Shown here: piece after piece, positions 33,938-45,280 of the stretch
How positions within the stretch are numbered: the stretch's first letter is position 1
How the letters are laid out: each line of letters begins with the position of its first letter
Assembly: GCA_022376465.1 (NCBI GenBank)
Contig: JACDTU010000026.1
Coordinates: 297,351 to 361,350, forward strand
Direction of reading: 5' to 3'
From: Cubamyces lactineus
Lineage: Eukaryota > Basidiomycota > Agaricomycetes > Polyporales > Polyporaceae
Length of the DNA: 64,000 bases
Translations under genes and position numbers: made by a program
Notes under the pieces: generated by a model
Told to the model about the DNA's origin: nothing
Database searches by the model: none
Seen by the model: only the letters and a program-made list of their open reading frames with translations

Positions 33938-36499
33938 ATGACGATCGTCCAGTTTGCGCCCTTCCAGTCGCTTGTCCAACCCGACTTTTGGCATGCCCTG
34001 ACTAATATCAAGATCGACGTTCTCCGCCTCTCCGACGACGCCCTCCCCATCTCCGCTTCCTACACAACAGGCCGCTCTGTCAAAGATCGCGAGTCTGGCA
34101 AGGAGATCGCGCTCGGCTGCAGTTTGGTTGTAGGCGGAGACGCGTTTGCCGACGCCCCGCAGTGAGTGTCATCCTCGATCACCAGAAATAGCTGTGATAT
34201 ACCGACCACCGATCGAGGACCCAGATTGCCACAGCACTCCGTCCTCGCAAACGGCTCCTTCAAGAACTTCAATACCATCGAAGATTTTAAGAACGCTGAC
34301 AAGACCGCCCTCTTCAACCATCTCACCGACGAGGTGTGTAGTGCATGATCCCGCGTGATTCTCAGCCACCGACGCGTTATCACAGATCTGGAAGAGCATA
34401 ACCGAAGACAAGTCCACCGCCCTCCTCTCCAAATTCCTCCTCATCACATTCGCCGACCTCAAGAAGTACAAGTACTACTATTGGTTCGCGTTTCCCGCCT
34501 TCGCCACAAAGCCCGCGTGGGAGATCGACGGCGAGTGGACAGGAGCAAAGGACGCGCTCGGGGAGGACACGGCAAGTCGCTCGTACGTATATTCTACGCG
34601 TCAATTTATACTGAACGCGCCGTACAGCTCTCTACTATCCAAGCTCAACTCCATGATTCCCCAAGACCCTTCTTCCTCGTACGTACAAAGGGCGACAAGA
34701 CAGAGATCGCACCCGTCGAAGAGTACGACTCGTTCTTTGCGGGCGTCCCTATCGCCGAGCGCACGATAGGCTTCATCGACCCCTCCGCCCAACCTTCGAA
34801 TCCCGGCTGGCCGCTTCGCAATCTCCTCGCCTACTTGCTCGCCCTTCATCCCGCAGATGCCGCACAGGGCCTCCGCATCCTCTGCTGGAGAGACGTCGAG
34901 CCGCCCGCGCCGGGTGCCGCGGGAGGTTGGAAGTCCCGTTTCGGCATCGTCAAGCAAGGTGCTGGGGAGAGCGCGGGCGTGGTCACAGCCAAGCCGGCCG
35001 CAGTGGGATGGGAGAAGAACATTCAGGGAAAGCTGGGTCCGCGCGTCGCGGATCTGGCCCCGATGATGGACCCTACACGGTACGATGTCCGCCTAGTCAG
35101 GCTCTGTGGCGGGACGGATTGCTGACGCGCGGACAGGCTGGCGGACCAGGCTGTGGACCTCAACTTGAAGCTCATGCGCTGGCGCATCCTTCCCGCGCTC
35201 GACCTGGACAAGATAGCGAGCACGCGGTGCTTGCTCCTCGGCGCGGGCACGTTGGGGTGCTACGTCGCGCGCACGCTCATGGTTGGTCTGACTGTCCCTT
35301 TTTCTCTCTGTGATTCATGAGCGCAAGCCGACGCGTATGTGTGTAGGGCTGGGGCGTGCGGACCATTACGTTCGTCGACTCTGCGCGCGTGTCGTTCTCG
35401 AATCCGGTGCGACAGCCGCTATTCGACTTTGAGGACTGCTTGAACGGGGGGAAGCCCAAGGCGGCGTGCGCCGCGGAGAAGCTCAAGAAGATCTTCCCCG
35501 GCGTGGTGAGTCCTCCATGACCGCTCTCTCGTCCGACGCCCCTAATTCACAAGGCGCTTGTTAAAGAACGCAACGGGCCACAACCTCTCCATCCCGATGC
35601 CGGGCCACCCAGTCCCACCCGCGTCCGTTGAGCAAGTGAAGAAAGACATCGCGACGCTTGAGGCGCTCGTCGACGCGCACGACGCGATCTTCCTCCTCAT
35701 GGACTCGCGCGAGAGCCGGTGGTTGCCGACTGTGCTGGGCGCAGCGAAGGGCAAGATGGTGCTCAACGCGGCGCTCGGGTTCGATACGTTCTTGGTGATG
35801 CGCCACGGTGCGCGCACCCCGGATAAGAGCGGGAAGAGGCTGGGGTGCTATTATTGTAATGATATTGTCGCGCCGACCGATGTGAGTCGTTCCCTTGCGA
35901 GTGTGGACTGGGTGGCTGATGAGGCTGGGTAGTCCCTCACGGATAGGACACTCGACCAGATGTGCACGGTAACCCGTCCGGGTCTCGCGCCCATCGCAGC
36001 ATCAACGGCAGTCGAGCTTCTCGTATCCATGCTTCAACATCCGGAAGGGTACACATCCTCACCTCTGCCTATGACCTAACCTCTAACGTCGGTGTCACGC
36101 AGCATCCACGCGCCCGCGCCGCCGCCGCAGACAGGCAACAGTGAGACGCTGCCCGAGGGTACGGAAAGCATCCTCGGAGTCGTCCCACACCAGCTGCGCG
36201 GATTCCTCGCCCAGTTCCGGAACGTCCCCATCGTCGGCCCGGCGTACACCAAGTGCACGGGCTGCAGCGAGACGGTGAGTCCTACCTTCCATTGGTTGAT
36301 CTGCGGAAGTTGTTGCTGACGGCGAGATATTGGATAGGTGCTGCGGGCGTACGAGAAGGACGGGTTCGCGATGCTGCTGCGCGCGTTCAACGAGACGGAG
36401 TTCTTGCCGAGCTTGACGGGCTTGGATAAGCTGTACGAGGAGGCGCAGGCGGCGCTGGAGGCGGACGATCTCGTCGACGCGGAGGAAGACGACTTTTGA
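33938..36499 (+). CDS. ATG7: ATG7, E1-like activating enzyme of autophagy
   Basis: Activates the ubiquitin-like proteins ATG8 and ATG12 for transfer to ATG3 and ATG10. About ten exons starting [20 protein letters not shown]. The N-terminal domain includes [20 protein letters not shown]. The adenylation domain has the nucleotide loop [17 protein letters not shown], then [20 protein letters not shown] and [11 protein letters not shown]. The metal-binding and crossover part reads [13 protein letters not shown], and the catalytic cysteine lies in [14 protein letters not shown] after the intron at about 35881-35932. The C-terminal dimerisation and ATG8-binding tail ends [11 protein letters not shown] at TGA 36497-36499. 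All conserved elements are present and the gene looks functional. Its last intron and exon have been copied to 39809-40153. Confidence 0.95.
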
Positions 36500-37000
36500 T
36501 GCACGGCATTGCAATGAGTGGGGACCAATAATGACGAAGAATCGAATAAGAGAACAGAGTGTATACCAACGTGCGGGCTGTACTATTATCGGATTTTCGG
36601 AACACATGCGTATAGATACCCTTCACGGTTCGTCGTTGAACGATGTTGATTGTCTGCCTGGGAATACCTGGCACTGTCCCTTCCATTGCGCTGATGTCGT
36701 GATGTAGGTTTAGAAGGTGTATACGTGTACAGGTATAGGCCTCATCATAATATGTTTACGGTGTTCGGAGAGCAATGAGTCCACGAGGAACTGTATAGAC
36801 CTTTACTCGAGTACCTGAATACAACAAGAGGAAACCAACGGAAAGCCATCCAAATCGACTCGGATGCAGCAATGCGAGGACAATCGGATGCTTGGGGTCA
36901 CAATGAATCTATATACCGCCTTTCGTATGTCTCAGCTACCGCAAGCAAAATAGCGGAAGCCGCGAACTCATACCCGCTTCGTACGTCGCGCTTGATGGTA
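36500..37000. other. Intergenic region
   Basis: ATG7 3' flank; 36500-36624 is included in the duplication found at 39809-40153. No other gene. Confidence 0.5.
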
Positions 37001-38470
37001 CTAGTATGGAACGTAGCCCCCCCATAGCTTCTCGTTGATTTCGTTCGAGGTCCCGTCGTCGATAGCACGGAGGAGGGTCGCACTAGTCGCGTCATATTCA
37101 AGTAAAAGCCGCGAAAGTTGGCCGGCTGTCTGAGAGTCCACGTTTCTCGCGTTACTGGGCACACCCAGAGAGCTTTCGCCAGCGAAGGGCACAAAGACCA
37201 GGATGTAGACGCGTGCTATGGGATGGCCAAGCGGTTCACGAACCGATGCAAGAGCTTTGATGGTTTGCAAAAATTGTCGAGGCGTGTCTGACACCATCAG
37301 CGGATGGACACCGGGGCGTGGCGTGCTAGTATAGTCGATGATCAAGGTTGAGAGCGCAGGGAACGCGATCGAGAGGGTCTGATCGGGTACCGGCAGCAAC
37401 ACGGCGTTTAGCGCGTCCCTGACAGTGCACTGCGAGGAACTTGGGTCCGAAGGGGCCGTATACCATGGTGAAATAGCGAGGACTTCGAGTTCTGGGTAAG
37501 ACTCGGACGATAGGAGGAGGGCGGTCCGTATTGCATCAGGACCAATATAGAGTCGTTTGATAGTCTGCAACTCCTTGCCGAGAAATTTTGAACGTAGGGG
37601 GTGTGTGTGTATCTCCGTGGCCTCAGATCGGAATAAGACTGGTGTAGGTGTGAAGGTGTCGCGGATCTCGAATATGACTTGAGCTTTGCCTGTGGTTTGA
37701 AGAATGACTTTGAGCACTCTACTCGCCCCCCTCCATTCGCCGCATTCGATGATAGCAACATGTATAAGACCAGCATTATTGCCAAACAACTGCCTGAAGT
37801 ACTCCAAATCGTTGGAATCGAGCGCTCTTGCAACTTGGAGCTTGAGGTGACAATCAGATGGAATATGAGCGTAGTCTCCGAACCATCGCATCAGGCGAGT
37901 AACATGTATAGGCGCCACGCTCTCGATCTCAGTGTGCCGCAAGACAGACTCAGAACTTCTTGAGGGATTTTGTATGAAGCTCAAACTGCGGAGTGAGCTC
38001 AGCTTGATTCTGACATAGCCACTCACTGGCAGTGCCTTGCATGGCACGAGATCCACCAATGGTGCGCATGTGGACTCTGAGCCTCGCACAGAGATGCGAA
38101 TGTCAGTCAGTTCGAGGACTTGCAGAAGCGAGCAACCGGTCAAACAGTGCCACAGTAAGCTCTCGAAGCGGAGGTCCAGAGATAGATCTCTGAACCGTAG
38201 CTCTGTGAGAGCAGGAAAGCGTGATGTAGGAATGATGTTTGCATGCTGAACCAGAAGCCGACGCAGTGCGTTGCCAGGAAAGATCATGGAGCAGACTTTG
38301 TCGTAGACGACGCTGTCTTCTTCTGCACAGCATCCATGCAGGCGCCGGTGTTGATTGACGTGCTGCATCAAGGTTGGGTGTTCCATGGACATGGACGGGG
38401 TGGAATTATGAGCCCGAGATGTTTGGGAAAGAGCCTGAGGAGCATCATCGGTCTGATTCAGGTTGGCCAT
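37001..38470 (-). CDS. F-box family relative lacking the F-box
   Basis: About 489 residues from the ATG at 38470 (MANLNQTDDAPQALSQTSRA), in one open frame; an upstream ATG at 38662 is also in frame. Family hallmarks from the leucine-rich region onward are present: ALRRLLVQHANIIPTSRFPA, LTELRFRDLSLDLRFESLLW, LLQVLELTDIRI and the C-terminal LLLEYDATSATLLRAIDDGT. The N-terminal LPxEIL F-box and the following LLTCxxW block of the relatives are absent, replaced by an unrelated Ser/His-rich leader. It therefore cannot be expected to bind SKP1. It is either a deletion derivative still translated or a pseudogene with a long surviving frame. Confidence 0.6.
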   Translation of the reverse strand: MANLNQTDDAPQALSQTSRAHNSTPSMSMEHPTLMQHVNQHRRLHGCCAEEDSVVYDKVCSMIFPGNALRRLLVQHANIIPTSRFPALTELRFRDLSLDLRFESLLWHCLTGCSLLQVLELTDIRISVRGSESTCAPLVDLVPCKALPVSGYVRIKLSSLRSLSFIQNPSRSSESVLRHTEIESVAPIHVTRLMRWFGDYAHIPSDCHLKLQVARALDSNDLEYFRQLFGNNAGLIHVAIIECGEWRGASRVLKVILQTTGKAQVIFEIRDTFTPTPVLFRSEATEIHTHPLRSKFLGKELQTIKRLYIGPDAIRTALLLSSESYPELEVLAISPWYTAPSDPSSSQCTVRDALNAVLLPVPDQTLSIAFPALSTLIIDYTSTPRPGVHPLMVSDTPRQFLQTIKALASVREPLGHPIARVYILVFVPFAGESSLGVPSNARNVDSQTAGQLSRLLLEYDATSATLLRAIDDGTSNEINEKLWGGYVPY

Positions 38471-39174
38471 GTTCGCTGCGCAAGTAGAAGGGTTTGAGGA
38501 TAAAAGCTGCAGAGTGGGGGTCCGGGTGCCTACGGAGCACATGTGCTTTGGCGATTTTATAGGAATATGAGTGGCGAGTAAATGCTCTTGTATAGCCGCG
38601 ACACATCCTATAGCAGTTCGAGTGTGCGGCGTGACGGCACAATAGAGGAAAGGCCTAGGCATCTAGAGCAGTGGCGCAGTATTGAAAGCCTAGTGGTGGC
38701 GTTATAGTACTGAGCGGCGGTTGACGGGGAGCCTGAATCGCACAAGTAATCTCTGTGCCAGTGCATGCTTATCCATCACGCCTCCACAAATCTTCTGTAT
38801 GAACAAGCTTGCATCTGAATAGACCCAGGTAAGCGTATATGTATACGTGACGACGAGCCGTTTGAACAAGAGTCTAAGGTTTCAATCATCAGGACCCAAC
38901 AAGTTGCTTGGCTGTACTATTCCGTGCCGGATACGCCTATACGAGCCTCTCCAACTCTGAGTATGCTCTATGAAAACCGTCGTAGTCAACGTACAAGTGA
39001 ACTCGCCACGAAGTCCAAAAATCAAGTCATCGGAATCGGGATCACCAGACACTAAGAGGCCCTTCAAACAATCCTCCTTTCCGACAATCATGCATGCTGA
39101 TATGAGTCTGCCGCGGGGCTGCACAATACCCATCGTGGCGGTACTCAGTACCGCTGCCAGTCAGGACCCGAGTC
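38471..39174. other. Intergenic region
   Basis: No gene recognised. The short plus-strand frame at 38970-39179 has no family features. Confidence 0.4.
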
Positions 39175-39808
39175 CGTGACGTCTAGCGGACCAGATACAC
39201 TCTCAAAGACTGCGCGAACTGTCCCGCCACGAACCGTGCAAAAAGCCGCGCCTGCCCCGTTGTAGTCGCGCAGGCAGATGATCTACCTAGTGGCAGTGCT
39301 CCATAAAGAGGAGGAAGATGCGCTCGAGCGGGTGGCGAGCAGGCGCGAGCTCCAGGAGCTTCTGAAAGAAAGAGTCGACCTTGCCGCGGCGGTACACGAC
39401 GCGGCTGACTTCCCTGCCGAGCGTCCCGAGTGCGGGGCTGAGCAGTGAGCACGGCGGGAATCCGATCGGGCGTCAGGACGGCGCTGAGGACGTCTTGGGT
39501 TGTGTACTGAGGCCTACTAGGCTGGTCAGCGACGATGAGTGTCTAAAGCTGGAGAAGGGCGCACAGGATGTGAAGTAGGGCTTGGGCGCGAGCCAGCCGA
39601 CGTCGAAGCGGATGAACAGCTGGCGCGTCGTGGGGAAGGTGATGGAGGAGCGCAGAATTGGGCGGATGCCGTGGCGAATTACGTGGCGAATTGGTGTGGC
39701 GTGCTCGCCGGGTGTGGGGGCGTAACGGGTGGCTGGGTCGCCTGCTGCATCATCATCGACGTCGTCGCCAAAACCGATCCTCACCCTGCGTCTAGGAGAT
39801 GCCTCGGG
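39175..39808 (-). pseudogene. Relic of an F-box family C-terminal half
   Basis: On the minus strand QKLLELAPARHPLERIFLLF is followed, after a stop and frame change, by ICLRDYNGAGAAFCTVRGGT, the degenerated C-terminal signature of the family. Upstream parts (TTRQLFIRFDVGWLAPKPYF) are out of frame with these. The same order of segments occurs in the relic at 45281-46540, so both come from one subfamily. It ends abruptly at the ATG7 duplicate. Confidence 0.6.
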
Positions 39809-40153
39809 CTACCTTCCATTGGTTGATCTGCGGAAGTTGTTGCTGACGGCGAGATATTGGATAGGTGCTGCGGGCGTACGAGAAAGACGGGTTCGCAATG
39901 CTGCTGCGCGCGTTCAACGAGACGGTATTCTTGCCGAGCTTGACGGGCTTGGATAAGCTATACGAGCAGGCGCAGGCGGCGCTGGAGGCGGACGATCTTG
40001 TGGACGCAGAGGAGGATGACTTCTGATGCTCTGGCAGATGGACGAGGATAGGTATGGATTGAAGACAAGACAAGACAAGACAAGAGAATGTATACCAGCG
40101 TGCGTGATGTACTATTGTAGGAATTTTGGAATGCATGTGCATGGATACCCTTC
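39809..40153 (+). pseudogene. Duplicated 3' end of ATG7
   Basis: This 345-bp stretch matches 36282-36624: most of the last ATG7 intron, the entire last exon ([20 protein letters not shown], ending [10 protein letters not shown] and TGA) and about 125 bp of 3' flank. The intron part is nearly identical; the exon has a handful of changes, mostly silent. No upstream ATG7 exons are present, so it cannot make the enzyme. Confidence 0.9.
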
Positions 40154-40258
40154 GTATCTGTATCAAGAAAACCTGTATACCATAGCATGAAGCATTGATG
40201 AGTCATGTGCAGGAATACACGAGAGGTGCGACTCCTAGCCTAGAATCAACATCACAAT

Positions 40259-42309
40259 CTAACGCCTATACCAGTCTTGTCCGGCCACTTCGTGCGCAGC
40301 CTTGCCATGGAGAATGCGGACGAGCGAGCCAGTAGCGTCATACTCGTGCAAATGCAGAGAGTGGGTTACCTGGCTTTCTGGAATCGCAGCAGGATCCTCT
40401 GCCATGAAATAGAAGGAGATGCGCTCGATAGGGTACCCTGCGGACGCACGCGCTGCCGTGAGCTCCTTGATCTTCCGGAAGAGCACCTCCAGCTGGTCAG
40501 ACTCCACCACCCAAGATGTGGCACGGCTGGAGCCCTCGGTGCCCTGGCAGGCTAATGTCAAGCGTTTCAGCGCAGGACTCTCGGGCACTCTATCCGACGT
40601 CGGCATGAGCGCATCGAGCATACGCACGATGCAGTACGAGGGGAGCGGTTCAGGACCCGCGAGGACGAGGTCTTCGAGGTTACGCAGCGCAGAGAGGATG
40701 GAGGTCGGCAGCACGAGAACCCATCCAGCGTATTGCGGACATTCAGCTGCCGCATCTGAGATAACGCAGGAGAGGAGAGGATGTCGCGCAGACGACAGCG
40801 CGTCGCGTACACGTCCCCGTCTAAGAGGCGGGAGATCTCCGTCTTTTGATCGGCAGTATAGCGTCCGAACTCGTGCCAGTGGTGTAGCGCGAAACCGAAT
40901 GCAGATACGCCGAACTTGTACTGGATTCCATCTGCAGTGACGGCAGAGAAAGTAATAATGGATTCATCCTTTTCCAATGTGAGACGCGCTGAATGGACGA
41001 CACTGGTGGGATCGAACAGTCGCAGGAAGGGGACAAGGCTATCCCACTGGACGCAGCCGCAATCAATCACACAGTTGGATGGAATAGCGAAGTAGGTCGT
41101 GAAGATCCGAAAGAAGAGCCCGGATGTTGGAGGAGTGGCAACCACGCCCTGCAGCTGGCCGGAAGAGGCGAGTGTACAAGTCAAGTCGCGCAGAGCGTTC
41201 AGAGGCACTGCCTGCTTATGTAAGTCCGGTAGTGCCGTAGGAGAATCCTCGCGAATCTGAGCGTGGAGCTCGATCACCTGTAACAGAGGGCTGTTGGATA
41301 TGAATGTACATAGGAGTGCCTCCGACCCGGAGTATAGGTAGAGATTTCGAATGCGAAGCTCCACCAGAGAAGGGAACGCTGTCGCAGGTAAGGAGTTGGT
41401 GTGGTCGATCCAAAGTCGGCGTAGACGAGTGCTGTCGGGTAAGATCTGATAGTATTCCGGGGTAGGAATGTGGTTCCCGTCGTGAGGCATGTAGGGTTGC
41501 CGTTTGACACATGTGTCCAGATTTGGGTAAGAAGACGACAGGAAGCGGTTGCACTCCTTCCAAGCAGCAGGTAGTTCGCAGTTGAAGACGATTTGTCTCA
41601 CACGCGAAGTGAAGTCGTGATCGTCACACCGTACGCGCATTTGACGAGTTGGTCCCGACCGTACGAAGATACACAAGGGGCCGTCAGGGCACCGAGCGAT
41701 GTACTTCTCGTACAGGGAAGTCGCAGTCTGGAACCGGCCGACACGAGTATCTTCGAGTGTCGACCAGAACGCAGACGTACTCATCACGAGCTTGTTCCAA
41801 TGGCGGCATGTGAGGAGAAGGGGACGATATTGTTTGACGTTCTGCATGAACGTCGGCCTACACTTGGGGACGGCACGAGAGTTCCACCTGAATGAGATGT
41901 CGCCGGGCACGAGAGACAGGATTTTGCACAGGATCTCCAGCGGTAACCTGTTGATCGGTTGAGCCATGTTAAGGAGCTCGGATAGGTTCGTACGGGATTT
42001 CTCCAAAGAGTGTTTGATGGCGCCGTACAGCTAGAGATTTGTATCAATATCGCCATGCATACGGAACGTGAAAGCAGATGACTTGCATCGTTCAAGTTTA
42101 ATCTGCTTAGAGTGGTACATAGCCTGATCAGGATGGTGTGATGGAATCGTACGGAACTGACGATGCCACATCGCCACTTGCCTTTCTGTCGGATCCGAGA
42201 GGTAAGTAGTCTGCAGCTGAATGCAGGCACCGAGGTCCTCGTGGACCTTGTTTGCATTCTGCAGCGTTCTTTCGAGCACGCCTCGTATGTTACCGCCTGC
42301 CTCTGCCAT
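40259..42309 (-). pseudogene. F-box gene with a frameshift near its 3' end
   Basis: Start at 42309 (MAEAGGNIRGVLERTLQNAN). A 16-base micro-exon near 42084-42099 and the main exon from about 42033 give RLNLNDLYGAIKHSLEKSRT, then the F-box AQPINRLPLEILCKILSLVP. LLLTCRHWNKLVMSTSAFWS and a leucine-rich body follow. At about 40715-40735 the frame changes: QMRQLNVRNT is in one frame and WVLVLPTSILSALRNLEDLV in another, where relatives are continuous (HAAWTLTQPSSILLALP). The rest runs to LHLHEYDATGSLVRILHGKA and TAG. Unless there is a sequencing error, the protein loses its last 150 residues. Both 5' introns appear to use GC donors. Confidence 0.65.
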
Positions 42310-42743
42310 TTCTGAAGTGAACGTGTGAGGATCATGGGCGACTGGAGAAAGTCGCGGTGGTGATGAGTAGTGAGTAAGGAGATCGCGGTGGTGATAAGTA
42401 GCAAGTAAGGAGGTCGAGCCATTGGGCCGACACGCCCGTCGCAGACTGTGTACTTATGTAAGCACCGCGGCCCCGCTGAAGGCGCCGTCTCGGAAGGTGA
42501 GCGATTTGAACCTGGCTACTCACTCATGATCCAGCAATGCAAAAAACTATACATTGATCATAGCATGCATGTCCAAGTGTTACTCCAAGTATACTTTCAG
42601 AGAGTGGAAGCGGAGTATCCGATATATCTGGCGAGACCAACAATATTCTCCGAGTCGCTCAGCCACCTCGCGTGGAGTGAACTGTCCAAACACAATGCTC
42701 CGCTGCAAAGCGATCATGGCTACACACCGCTCGTACTGTTGCT
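42310..42743. other. Intergenic region
   Basis: A direct repeat of a GTGGTGAT-containing 24-30-bp unit lies at about 42355-42400. No gene seen. Confidence 0.4.
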
Positions 42744-44825
42744 TTACTGCCATGATCCATCCCATAACTTCTTGTGCAGTTTGTTCGCAGCCACATCGTC
42801 GTGGGTGCGAACAAGGGTCGCGGTGGCGTCGTACTCGTTCAAAAGCAGCTTTGAATCCTCTGGGTTACTGAAACTGAGCCACGCCGGAGAATTGTCGACC
42901 ACGGGCATAAGATAGAAGATGTAAAAGCGGGTGATGGGATGGCCGAGGGACCTACGAGCCAGTGCTATGGTCGTAATCTTTCGACACAGATGATAAAGTG
43001 CGTCCCACACGTAAATCACGGTACTGCCGATACGGAGGATGATATCGGCGTGGGGCACCGTAATGTAATCGACGATCAGGGTCGTCAGTGTGGGGCAAAC
43101 GAGCGTTCCATCAGGTCCCGGCAGCAGCACGTCAAGTATGCGGTTCACAAACTTGGGGAGTATTGGGGCTGGAATTGGGGGCGGAGAGATCGCAAGGGTA
43201 TTCAGGCAAGGGAGGGCGAGCAAGATGGAGGACGGCTGTGTCAATGTCCAAGCTGCGTGCACGCCGAGGAAGAGTTTTCGGATGGTGCGCAACATGGGTG
43301 ACGTCGACAGCCAGGTATAGAGCTTGGCACGGGACTCACGTGTCTCCTCGACCCATGAGATATCCCAGTGCGCTAGTCGCTGAATATGCGTATCAGCGAC
43401 AATGGGGGTGAATGCGATAGATTCGCATATCTGGAGCGTGACTTGGACATTGCTAGTGGTCCGGAGATCGAGAGTGAGGAAGCGGAGGCGGTCGCTGTGC
43501 AAGGTGGGCTCTTTCATGGACACGGAAGAGATAGTCGCAATATCCCCAGTACCAGAGATGTTGAAGGCCTCCTGGAACAGGTCTAGGTCTTCATACGAAA
43601 GAGGTGCAAGATACAGGTTACAGCTGGACGGAAGGGCGGCGTGGTGCTTGAACCACTGCACGAGCCCAACTACAGGTCGTAAAACTGGCCCGTCCATCGT
43701 TCGCGTCAACGTCAGAGTCTGGAGGGAGCTGAGCGCTACTTTTTCAGGCGGGCACGGCTCAAGATCCGCAAGCGGTGCAGGTGTTTCTTGCACGATGGTG
43801 TCCGCGAGTTCAAGGACCTGCAAAGCGGGGCAGTTGGACAGACATTTCCAAAGCAAGGTCTCGAAGTGGGGATCTAGATTCGCTTCCAGGAGCCGTAATT
43901 CCACTAGGGCGGGGAAGGGTGTGATGGGGAGGAAGTTCGTATCATAGAGCCACAGAGAGCGCAGCCGTATACTATCGGGGAGAATGCGGCAGGCTGGGTA
44001 GTAGACTCCGCTGTCTGTCGGACAGTAGTGGAGAGCCAGGTTGCAGGTCTCCAGTTCCGGAAAGGAGTGATACAGGAGGTGATTGCACTCGTCTCCGGTG
44101 GCTCCGGTGGCATCACAGGTGTCGGGCTCGCAGGCATAGCATAACTGCTTGACGCGGGATCCAAAGTTGACATCGGTGCACAGCGTCTGCATTCCCTCTG
44201 TCGCGCCCGCGGGAACCACAACACACACAGGCCCGGCGGGACGCCGGGCGATGTAGTGCGTGTACATGGAGGTGACGCCATCTGGTCCGGTCTCGTCTAC
44301 GAGCGTTGACCAGAACGACGGAGTAGTGGTGATCAGGTTGTGCCAATATAGGCACGTGAGGAGGAGCGGGCGGTATTGTCGAATATTCTGCATGAACGTC
44401 GGGAGTACTTTCGGCACGGCTTTCATCGTAAAGGGGATATCGTCGGGCACGAGGGAGAATATGTAGCAGAGTATCTCAGTGGGCAGTTTGTTGATTGGCT
44501 GAGAGCTATTGATGCGTTGGCCAACGATGAGACGAGACTCGGCTAGAAGCCGGTGCACAGTGAGCAACTAGAGACCGTCGACGTCAGTTTAGCAGAGGAA
44601 TTCATGCTGAGTCTAGCTACTCACATTGTTCAGCTCTGCAGCACTAAAGGTGAAGGACGCAGGACATGCGTATCAGCCCTAGCCTGCGAGATGAAAGTCG
44701 GGGGAAACTTGCCTGCCAGCCATAGAATCACGCCCAGAGAGAAGTCGCTCGTGGAGGCCCCGCGTACTGGCAAGTAGCGTGTGCTGGGAACGAAAGGTAT
44801 CCTGGTGCGCGTTGTCCGGCTCCAT
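42744..44825 (-). CDS. F-box protein
   Basis: Long main exon (44567 down to 42744) starting LLTVHRLLAESRLIVGQRIN, with the F-box SQPINKLPTEILCYIFSLVP, then LLLTCLYWHNLITTTPSFWS, cysteine-rich strands, leucine-rich segments and the C-terminal LLLNEYDATATLVRTHDDVA. A probable exon 1 starts at 44825 (MEPDNAHQDTFRSQHTLLAS) and aligns with exon 1 of the 18808 gene; it ends AG before GCAAGT. The micro-exon between them (AGCTGAACAAT, near 44620-44630) is one base too long to keep the frame, so the 5' structure is unresolved. Otherwise no break in about 600 codons. Probable SCF adaptor; target unknown. Confidence 0.7.
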
Positions 44826-45280
44826 GTTCAAAGTTCGAACTCCTGTTCACTTGGCGCGAGTAGGATGGTTCAAGAGTAGAGGTGTCGAGTCGATTGTCGA
44901 AGCGGGGAGATGGCGAATCGCTAGGCGTATGTCTGATTTTATGCTGACCATGGTGTCAGCGAACTGCATACAAAGCAAGAACCAATTGTCCGTGTGCGAC
45001 GATGAACTTGAACGATAATACACTGCCATGGCACGGTGCAATGGATACGTGCAACGGGCGTCTAATACCCAGCAACGCCGGACAAAAAGCCACATTCCAA
45101 CTCAATGTCGATCGTCAATAGAACTCCGTGTTCTCATTGTGTATCTCTGTATCCATGTAACCGCTATGCGCGACCACGAAGGCCGACATAGCGATAGGCA
45201 GCCTCGCTTGATGTGCACACAACGAACCGATCCCTATCGCAGTGGATTCAATCGCTATCAGTACCATTTTGAGTGAGGAT
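44826..45280. other. Intergenic region
   Basis: No gene recognised. Confidence 0.4.
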
